From: Alphaproteobacteria bacterium UBA2723
Lineage (GTDB): Bacteria; Pseudomonadota; Alphaproteobacteria; RF32; CAG-239
Assembly: GCA_002353835.1 (NCBI GenBank)
Contig: DEKL01000105.1
Span: forward strand, 1 to 11,088
Direction: 5' to 3'
Length of the DNA stretch: 11,088 nt
In this document: positions 5,237 through 11,088 of the stretch, piece after piece
Layout of the letters: each line of letters begins with the position of its first letter
Numbering within the stretch: position 1 is the stretch's first letter
Notes under the pieces: model-generated
Databases searched by the model: none
What the model was told of the DNA's origin: nothing
What the model saw: only the letters and a program-made list of their open reading frames with translations
Made by a program: the position numbers and the translations under genes

Positions 5237-7888
5237 ATGTTCAATAAAGACCACGACATCCGCCCGGATAAAGTTCTTGAAACACGTCTGATGTTGCTCG
5301 TGTTCATGCTGACGGCAACAATTGTCAGCATCGGCTTTTTATTTGCCTACCCGAACTATTTACGCCCCATTATTTTATCAGTCTTTGCATCCGTTATTTT
5401 AAGCATTTATATTGCCATAACCATCCTACAATCCGGCGAAACGGCAATTTTATACGGCGGTTTAGCCAATGAAATCCTGAAAAACCGCAAAATATGTTAT
5501 CTTATTACTAATACAGCGGGAAAAATCGTTTTACAAAACGAGTTAGCACAAAACTTTTTAGAAAAAACACCGGTTCTTGAGTTTATTGACCGGCATATGA
5601 TTAAAGACGAGCTTAATTTACAAATACTGAAGCAATTACAGTCTTCTGCTGTTCATCTTAAGGCAGATACCGTGGAAATAGCCTTAAAGTTTGATAACAC
5701 GACGGTTTTTTCCGGCACGGAGTGGTATAGAATAACTTTACGCCCCATCAGCTTAAAACCTGGAGATAAAGAACTTGAAGAAAGCTCTAAGTTTGACCGT
5801 AAATATAACATCTATCTGCTCTGGAGTTTGGAAAATATCACTTCCGAAAAAACAATGAATACCATTTTCCAGGAAGAGCGTCGTGCATATTATAACTTCT
5901 TAAACTTCATGCCGATAGGCTTATATTTATTAAATTCCAAAGGCAAGGTAGAATACGTCAACAAAACCTTATGTTTAATGCTTAACAAAGCCGAAGAAGA
6001 TATTTTAGGCAAAGATATCTCTTTACTTTTACCGATGACCGCTGCCGGAGAACAACGCTTAAACTATGCCGTCACCCAATACACAACCTACATTAAGACC
6101 TCAACCGGAGATTTAAAAGAGTATTTGGTAAAAATTGATAAATATAAAGAGGGCAACGGTTTTCAAACCCGTGGTGCGGTTATCGGTCAAATTCCGACCA
6201 ACACTACCTTAAAGCACGAATACGAAAAAGCAGCCTCAGAGGTAAACAGTATTTTTGACTTATCGCCTTTCGGCATGATGTTGTTGGATTCCGATCTGGT
6301 TATTAAACGCACCAACCAACGCTTTATGGATATTTTGGGCATTCCTTCGGCTTCACAATTATTGAATAATTACCTCACAAATTATTTAGATGAAGAAAGT
6401 ATCTCCAAAATTAAAAATCAACTTCAAATTTTTAAAGACGAAAATGAAAAACTACAACCTGTCTATTTTGACCTAAATATCAAAAACAGGAAGAAATCTA
6501 AAATTTTAAGACTTTACATTTGCCCGCTGTTTTCTTCTACCATTCCTCTTAAGGAAAATATTACCGGTATTGTGCTGTTCTGCTTAGATACAACCGAACA
6601 AAAGAATTTGGAAACCCAGTTTGCGCAAGCCCAAAAGATGCAAGCTTTAGGGCAACTTGCCGGCGGTATAGCGCATGACTTTAATAACTTATTGACGGCC
6701 ATGATTGGTTTTTGCGACCTTTTACAACAGCGCCACAATGAGAAAGATTCTTCTTATGCCGATATTATTCAAATCAAGCAAAATGCCATCTGCGCCGCAG
6801 AATTAGTTAAGCAACTCCTGCAATTTTCACGTAAACAACCGTTACTTCCGAAACTAAACGACATAACGGATATTTTGGTAACCTTTACCCCGCTCTTAAA
6901 GAGAACAGTCGGAGAGCAGATAGAATTAAAGTTCAAACATGGTGAAAACCTTGATTTAATTAAGGTGGACAGTGTTCAATTCTTACAAGTTGTCTTAAAT
7001 TTGTGCGTTAATGCCAAAGACGCCATGAACAAAAAAGGCATCTTAACCATTTCAACCCAGAAAGAAACCTTATTAGAACCTTATCATTTCGGCGCTGAAG
7101 TTATAGAAAGCGGCACATTTATTCGCATGGATATTACTGATACCGGCTGTGGTATTCCTCTAGAAAACATGTCCCGTATCTTTGAACCGTTCTTTTCCAC
7201 CAAGCAAAACGTTGTCGGCTCGGGAACGGGTTTGGGTTTAGCAACCGTTTACGGTATTGTTCGCCAAATGGAAGGCTTTATAAAGGTTAAAAGCACGGTT
7301 AATGTCGGCACCACTTTCTCAATTTATTTACCGGCATATCCGGCAGAAACCTTAAATAAAAAAGAGGAAAATGCAGAAATAACCCGCAAATTACACGATA
7401 AGCGCGGCCGTGTTGTTCTAACGCCGGATGCCTTAAAATCGCCACAAAAAAGCGAAGATAAAGTTGTTTTGGGTTTAAGCCTTTCCGCACCGGATGATTT
7501 GGCTCAAACCCCGGAAAACGTTGCAAATACCCGCATACTCTTTGTTGATGATGAAAATTCGGTACGCACTTTTGCCTTGCGGGCTTTACGTAAAAAAGGT
7601 TATGATGTAACCGGCGCTTCTTCTGCCGAAAATGCTTTGGAAATATTAGAAAATGATAAAAATTTCCAACTTTTGGTAACCGATATGGTTATGCCCGGTC
7701 AAAACGGTATAGAACTATCCAAACAAGTCCTTGAAATGATTCCAAACATAAAAATTATCTTAGCTTCCGGTTACTCCGAAGATATCTTAAAAGGCGAATT
7801 TGATGACATAGATGGTCTGTCTTTCATACCCAAACCATTCAGTTTGCTGGATTTAACGCAAAAAGTCTATGAGGTTTTAAACAGCTGA
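5237..7888 (+). CDS. cckA: CckA-type hybrid sensor histidine kinase
   Basis: CckA is the inner-membrane kinase/phosphatase that passes phosphate through ChpT to CtrA and CpdR in alphaproteobacteria, timing replication and division. This 883-residue protein has two N-terminal membrane helices (about 17-37 and 43-64) and almost no periplasmic loop. Three PAS-like regions follow (about 75-213, 215-330 and 336-455). The HisKA helix is next, with QALGQLAGGIAHDFNNLL and phosphoacceptor His480. The ATPase domain carries NLCVNAKDAM, DTGCGIP (635-641) and GTGLGLATVYG from 663. After a polar linker comes a receiver domain (about 765-883) with acidic pair D771/D772 and phosphoacceptor Asp816 in VTDMVMPG. 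The HDFNNLL motif and the GYSEDIL segment are typical of CckA. It is longer than the roughly 690-residue Caulobacter protein. AAGAGG at 5225-5230 sets the start. Its stop overlaps the hdaA start by one base (TGATG). Confidence 0.92.
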   Translation: MFNKDHDIRPDKVLETRLMLLVFMLTATIVSIGFLFAYPNYLRPIILSVFASVILSIYIAITILQSGETAILYGGLANEILKNRKICYLITNTAGKIVLQNELAQNFLEKTPVLEFIDRHMIKDELNLQILKQLQSSAVHLKADTVEIALKFDNTTVFSGTEWYRITLRPISLKPGDKELEESSKFDRKYNIYLLWSLENITSEKTMNTIFQEERRAYYNFLNFMPIGLYLLNSKGKVEYVNKTLCLMLNKAEEDILGKDISLLLPMTAAGEQRLNYAVTQYTTYIKTSTGDLKEYLVKIDKYKEGNGFQTRGAVIGQIPTNTTLKHEYEKAASEVNSIFDLSPFGMMLLDSDLVIKRTNQRFMDILGIPSASQLLNNYLTNYLDEESISKIKNQLQIFKDENEKLQPVYFDLNIKNRKKSKILRLYICPLFSSTIPLKENITGIVLFCLDTTEQKNLETQFAQAQKMQALGQLAGGIAHDFNNLLTAMIGFCDLLQQRHNEKDSSYADIIQIKQNAICAAELVKQLLQFSRKQPLLPKLNDITDILVTFTPLLKRTVGEQIELKFKHGENLDLIKVDSVQFLQVVLNLCVNAKDAMNKKGILTISTQKETLLEPYHFGAEVIESGTFIRMDITDTGCGIPLENMSRIFEPFFSTKQNVVGSGTGLGLATVYGIVRQMEGFIKVKSTVNVGTTFSIYLPAYPAETLNKKEENAEITRKLHDKRGRVVLTPDALKSPQKSEDKVVLGLSLSAPDDLAQTPENVANTRILFVDDENSVRTFALRALRKKGYDVTGASSAENALEILENDKNFQLLVTDMVMPGQNGIELSKQVLEMIPNIKIILASGYSEDILKGEFDDIDGLSFIPKPFSLLDLTQKVYEVLNS

Positions 7889-8622
7889 TGCAGTTTTTTA
7901 ACGATAAAACCAAACAGTATATGATGAAATTTGCCCCCCAAGCTTATTTGGGAGAGGATGATTTTTTGGTAACTTCATGCAACGAATTAGCCTATAAAAC
8001 CATAAAACTTTGGCCGCAATGGCAGCATTTTGCCTTATGTCTGTTCGGGCCTAAAAGCTCAGGCAAATCACACTTGGCGCATATTTGGATAAATCATGTG
8101 CAAAAGAGCCTGTCACAACCGGTAGATATTCCGATATTGCAAGCCCAGCAGATCAATATGAAAAATGTTAACAAATTCATTAACAACCACAACTTTTTGG
8201 TCATTGAAAATATGGATGGCGATATTAACGAAGAAGCGCTGTTTCACCTGTATAATGCTTATAATACACCGAATCGTTCCGTTTTATTTACATCAGAATT
8301 GCCGTTAGCAAAATTACCGTTAAAACTGCCTGACTTGCGCTCGAGATTAAACACTATCCCGACCGCAGAAATTTATATGCCGGATGATGAGATGTTAACC
8401 GCCCTGATTGCCAAGCTTTTTAACGATAGGCAGATTATAATTTCACAAGAGATATTAAATTATATCTTAGCCAATGCCGAACGTTCTTTTGATTACATTG
8501 CCAAACTTGTTGCCGAAATTGATGATATTTCATGGGTATACAGCCGTGCTGTTTCCATTCCCATTGTTAAAGAAGCCATCAAAAACATAGAAAAAAACCA
8601 ACAATTGGATTTATTCGTATGA
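7888..8622 (+). CDS. hdaA: HdaA, DnaA-related AAA+ regulator of replication initiation
   Basis: Hda proteins, loaded on the beta clamp, stimulate ATP hydrolysis by DnaA after replication starts. The 244 residues cover the DnaA-like AAA+ core without the DNA-binding domain IV. The N-terminal LGEDDFLVTSCNELA and WPQW are typical of HdaA. The P-loop is GPKSSGKS with Lys60. The Walker B-like strand is FLVIENMD (103-110), where the usual acidic pair is Glu-Asn. DLRSRL is the box VII region. Known Hda proteins bind the clamp through an N-terminal QLxLxL motif. Here the matching place reads QYMMKF (10-15), and a consensus clamp motif, QLDLF (239-243), sits one residue from the C-terminus instead. 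Translation is probably coupled to cckA (1-nt overlap) and to truB (4-nt overlap), linking the CtrA and DnaA control arms. Confidence 0.9.
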   Translation: MQFFNDKTKQYMMKFAPQAYLGEDDFLVTSCNELAYKTIKLWPQWQHFALCLFGPKSSGKSHLAHIWINHVQKSLSQPVDIPILQAQQINMKNVNKFINNHNFLVIENMDGDINEEALFHLYNAYNTPNRSVLFTSELPLAKLPLKLPDLRSRLNTIPTAEIYMPDDEMLTALIAKLFNDRQIIISQEILNYILANAERSFDYIAKLVAEIDDISWVYSRAVSIPIVKEAIKNIEKNQQLDLFV

Positions 8623-9521
8623 GTTCACACTACAATCAAGATATTAACGGCTGGATTATTTTAGATAAGCCCAAAGACATAAGCTCCAACCAAGCGTTAC
8701 GTAAAATTCAATATCTCTTACATGCCAAAAAAGCCGGACATATCGGCACTTTAGATCCTTTTGCAACCGGAGTCTTGCCATTGGCTTTTGGCGAAGCAAC
8801 AAAGCTTATTCCCTATCTGGAGGGGACTGAGAAAACTTATGAATTTACCTTAAAGTTTGGTATAGCCACTTCAACGGATGATACCGAGGGAGAAATTATA
8901 AAAACTTCCGATATTATCCCGACAGAAGATGATATTAAAAAGATTTTACCCCGTTTTTTAGGTGAAATAAGCCAAATTCCCCCCAAATATTCCGCTATTC
9001 ATATTGACGGCAAAAGAGCTTACGAGCTTGCAAGAAACGGTACTGATTTTGATATCCCTGCCCGCAAAGTTGCCATTAAAGAGTTGATAATGACTGCCTT
9101 TAGTAAGAAAGATAATTCGGCGGATTTTAAGGTAACCTGCTCTAAAGGAACGTATGTCCGCACCCTGGGGCATGATATTGCTGAATCCCTAAATACCTGT
9201 GGTCATTTAACCGCTCTCCGACGTACCAAAAACGGCTTTTTTGACCTCTCGCATACGATTTTACTGGATAATTTAAAAAATATGATGTATAAGGACGGCG
9301 GAGTTTCTCCCCTCTTACCGGTTGAAACATTTCTGTGCGACATCACGGTTATCGCTTTAACCAAAGAGGAAATGCTTAAGCTAAAAAGCGGACAAGCTAT
9401 TGATTCTGAAAGATTTAATCTGAGAGAAGAAATTGCCGCCGCCTGCTTTGAAGGTAAGCTTATCGCCCTTGTCGGAAACAAAGATAATACTTTAAAACCG
9501 ATTCGGGTATTTAATCTGTAA
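8619..9521 (+). CDS. truB: tRNA pseudouridine(55) synthase TruB
   Basis: TruB makes the pseudouridine at position 55 in the T loop of tRNAs and also helps tRNAs fold. The 300-residue protein has the usual length. It begins with GWIILDKPKDISSNQALRKI, the TruB motif I region. Motif II is GHIGTLDPFATGVLP with catalytic Asp46. KTYEF, PPKYSAIHIDGKRAYELAR and CSKGTYVRTLGHDIA follow in the normal order, and a PUA-like C-terminal domain covers about the last 70 residues. Its ATG overlaps the hdaA stop by four bases (ATGA), so it relies on translational coupling. In many bacteria truB follows rbfA; here hdaA holds that place, although truB-rpsO-pnp downstream is conserved. Confidence 0.97.
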   Translation: MSSHYNQDINGWIILDKPKDISSNQALRKIQYLLHAKKAGHIGTLDPFATGVLPLAFGEATKLIPYLEGTEKTYEFTLKFGIATSTDDTEGEIIKTSDIIPTEDDIKKILPRFLGEISQIPPKYSAIHIDGKRAYELARNGTDFDIPARKVAIKELIMTAFSKKDNSADFKVTCSKGTYVRTLGHDIAESLNTCGHLTALRRTKNGFFDLSHTILLDNLKNMMYKDGGVSPLLPVETFLCDITVIALTKEEMLKLKSGQAIDSERFNLREEIAAACFEGKLIALVGNKDNTLKPIRVFNL

Positions 9522-9543
9522 TTTATAAAAAAAGGAAAATGAG

Positions 9544-9813
9544 ATGTCGATTACAAATGAAAAAAAGCAAGAAATTATTGCTCAATACGGTAATAAAAAA
9601 GGTGACACAGGTTCACCGGAAGTTCAAATTGCTATCTGGACATACAGAATTAACGGCTTAATTGAACACTTTAACACACATAAGAAGGACCTTCACTCTC
9701 GTTTAGGTCTGATGAAGATGGTTAGCCGCCGTCGTCACTTGTTAGACCACTTAAAGGCTACAAGCGAAGAGCGGTATCAAACATTAATTAAGAAATTAGA
9801 TTTACGTAAGTAA
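9544..9813 (+). CDS. rpsO: 30S ribosomal protein S15
   Basis: S15 is a primary binder of 16S rRNA and helps form the platform of the small subunit and bridge B4. The 89 residues are the family's standard length. [11 protein letters not shown], the [27 protein letters not shown] core and the basic C-terminus ending LDLRK are all present. AAAGGA at 9531-9536 precedes the ATG with good spacing. It lies 22 bp after truB and 97 bp before pnp, the same arrangement as in E. coli. S15 represses its own translation through leader RNA in several bacteria; I could not recognise such a structure in the short leader here. Confidence 0.98.
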   Translation: MSITNEKKQEIIAQYGNKKGDTGSPEVQIAIWTYRINGLIEHFNTHKKDLHSRLGLMKMVSRRRHLLDHLKATSEERYQTLIKKLDLRK

Positions 9814-9822
9814 TGTTTGAAA

Positions 9823-9854
9823 CAAATAGCGGGGCAATGGGGCTCCGCTATTTG
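9823..9854 (+). promoter_or_regulatory. Strong stem-loop between rpsO and pnp, not a canonical terminator
   Basis: CAAATAGCGG (9823-9832) pairs perfectly over 10 bp with CCGCTATTTG (9845-9854), with two more possible inner pairs. No T-run follows, so it is probably not a simple intrinsic terminator. In E. coli the same interval holds an attenuating terminator and the RNase III site through which PNPase controls its own mRNA; a similar role is inferred here. Confidence 0.6.
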
Positions 9855-9860
9855 CAAAAT

Positions 9861-9880
9861 CCTAATCTGTTCCGATTAGG
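9861..9880 (+). promoter_or_regulatory. Second stem-loop in the pnp leader
   Basis: CCTAATC (9861-9867) pairs with GATTAGG (9874-9880) around a 6-nt loop. It follows the first hairpin by 6 nt and lies about 14 nt before the pnp ribosome-binding tract. Two stacked hairpins here suit an RNase III or PNPase control site. Confidence 0.5.
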
Positions 9881-9910
9881 TGAGGTTTATTAGAAGGAAA
9901 GGTAAAAAAT

Positions 9911-11088
9911 ATGGTCAATTGGAACGTGTGCCGCAAAGAGATAGAATGGGGCGGCAGAAAATTAGTTTTAGAAACAGGTAAAATCGCAAAACAGGCAACA
10001 GGTGCCGTTTATGCAAGTTACGGAGATACCGTTGTTATTGCAACGGTTGTTGCCGCAAAAGAAGTCAAAGCTGACCAGGATTTTTTCCCTTTAACTGTTA
10101 ACTATCAGGAAAAATACTATGCCACCGGTAAAATTCCGGGCGGTTTTATGAAGCGTGAAGGTAAGCCTTCCGAACACGAAGTATTGGTTTCTCGTTTAAT
10201 AGACAGACCAATTCGTCCGCTATTCCCTGATGCTTTCAAAAACGAAGTACAAGTTGTCTGCACAACTTTAGCCCACGATAAGAAAACAGATTCCGATATT
10301 TTGGCGATGATAGCCGCATCTGCAGCCTTAGCCGTATCCGGAATTCCGTTCTTAGGCCCGATTGGCGCTGCTAAGGTTGGCTATATCAATGGCGAATACG
10401 TTTTGAACCCGACAGTTGAAGAGATTAAAAATTCTGAATTGGAATTAACCGTCGCCGGAACCAAAGAAGGCGTTTTAATGGTTGAATCTGAAGCCAATGA
10501 GCTTTCGGAAGAAACAATGTTAAACGCTGTTATGTTCGGTTTTGACAGTTTCCAAAAAGTTATTGATTTAATCAACGAATTAAAGAAAGAAGCCGGCAAA
10601 GAAGCATGGGAAACCCCTGCTTTTCCGCCTGAGTTTGATACTCTTTACAACCGCATTGAAAAAGACTTTAGAGCTAAATATGAAGAAGCCTTCAATGAGG
10701 TTGATAAGCAAAAGCGTTCTACCCGTTTAGGTGAATTAGCCGCTGAAGTTAACGCAACAATTGATCCGGAAAATGAACTTGAAGTTCGCTATTCCTTAGA
10801 TGCAATTGAAAAATTGATGCATTCGGTTATGCGTGAAAAGGTATTAACCACCGGTAAGCGTATTGACGGACGTGATACCAAGACCGTTCGCCCGATTACC
10901 TGTGAAGTTGACGTATTGCCGACCACACATGGTTCTGCCTTGTTTACCAGAGGTGAAACACAAGCTTTGGTTGTAACCACCTTAGGTACCGCTGACGATG
11001 CTCAAATTATTGACGGTTTAATGGATGAAAGTCGCCAAGACTTTATGTTAAACTACAATTTCCCGCCGTTCTCGGTTGGTGAATGTGG
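9911..11088 (+). CDS. pnp: Polynucleotide phosphorylase, N-terminal 392 codons (runs off the window)
   Basis: PNPase degrades RNA 3' to 5' using phosphate, as a trimer and often within the degradosome. The frame from ATG 9911 stays open to the window edge. The first RNase PH domain is clear: GRKLVLETGKIAKQATGAV at the start, then FFPLTVNYQEKYYATGKIPGGFMKREGKPSEHE and RLIDRPIRPLFPDAF. The helical linker follows, and the second RNase PH domain begins at about residue 315 with GKRIDGRDTKTVRPI and GSALFTRGETQAL. The KH and S1 RNA-binding domains would lie beyond the edge. AAGGAAAGG (9894-9902) is a strong ribosome-binding tract 8 nt before the ATG. The two leader hairpins suggest post-transcriptional control. 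Confidence 0.97.
   Translation, partial: MVNWNVCRKEIEWGGRKLVLETGKIAKQATGAVYASYGDTVVIATVVAAKEVKADQDFFPLTVNYQEKYYATGKIPGGFMKREGKPSEHEVLVSRLIDRPIRPLFPDAFKNEVQVVCTTLAHDKKTDSDILAMIAASAALAVSGIPFLGPIGAAKVGYINGEYVLNPTVEEIKNSELELTVAGTKEGVLMVESEANELSEETMLNAVMFGFDSFQKVIDLINELKKEAGKEAWETPAFPPEFDTLYNRIEKDFRAKYEEAFNEVDKQKRSTRLGELAAEVNATIDPENELEVRYSLDAIEKLMHSVMREKVLTTGKRIDGRDTKTVRPITCEVDVLPTTHGSALFTRGETQALVVTTLGTADDAQIIDGLMDESRQDFMLNYNFPPFSVGEC

Noticed and set aside
9460..9490. Promoter for rpsO inside the end of truB
   Set aside because: GATAAT at 9483-9488 resembles a -10, but no acceptable -35 lies 16-18 bp upstream.
9823..9854. Intrinsic terminator of rpsO
   Set aside because: The stem is strong but is followed by GCAAAATCC with no T-run, so a processing or control element is preferred.
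1..11088. CRISPR array, insertion sequence, replication origin or defence operon
   Set aside because: No regularly spaced repeats, transposase, clustered DnaA boxes or recognisable defence proteins were seen.

Overview
The window looks like chromosomal DNA of a low-GC alphaproteobacterium. The evidence is a CckA-type hybrid histidine kinase, an HdaA-type DnaA regulator, a divergent MipZ-like ATPase, and a truB-rpsO-pnp block. Most genes are AT-rich and TTA-leucine-rich, and most have Shine-Dalgarno sites. The tRNA-His gene encodes G-1 and C73, which several alphaproteobacterial groups have lost. I cannot name the lineage from sequence alone; an uncultured host-associated group is plausible.

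Left part (1-1765): a partial minus-strand gene of unknown function (1-264) has a strong sigma70-like promoter with an inverted repeat over the promoter and start codon. Next is a minus-strand six-helix membrane protein (401-991) with its own promoter and terminator. Its GC is near 48% and its codon use differs from its neighbours, so it is probably acquired; its promoter also fits the Bacteroidota pattern. Then come tRNA-His(GUG) on the plus strand and a bidirectional terminator. The last gene here is a minus-strand outer-membrane-type lipoprotein with 22 histidines in 157 residues.

Right part (1944-11088): eight plus-strand genes in close order. They are a D-Ala-D-Ala carboxypeptidase, the MipZ-like ATPase, phosphoglucomutase (pgm), cckA, hdaA, truB, rpsO and the first 392 codons of pnp. 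Spacing is 8 bp, 69 bp, 15 bp, 1-nt overlap, 4-nt overlap, 22 bp and 97 bp, with no convincing intrinsic terminator, so much of this could be one transcription unit. It joins wall synthesis and sugar-phosphate supply (carboxypeptidase, Pgm), division-site placement (MipZ-like), the CtrA phosphorelay (CckA), DnaA inactivation (HdaA), and RNA and ribosome functions (TruB, S15, PNPase).

No CRISPR array, insertion sequence or obvious defence system is visible. The main novelties are the cell-cycle gene cluster, the degenerate nucleotide-binding motifs of the MipZ-like protein, an apparent move of the beta-clamp motif of HdaA to its C-terminus, the foreign-looking membrane gene, and the histidine-rich lipoprotein.
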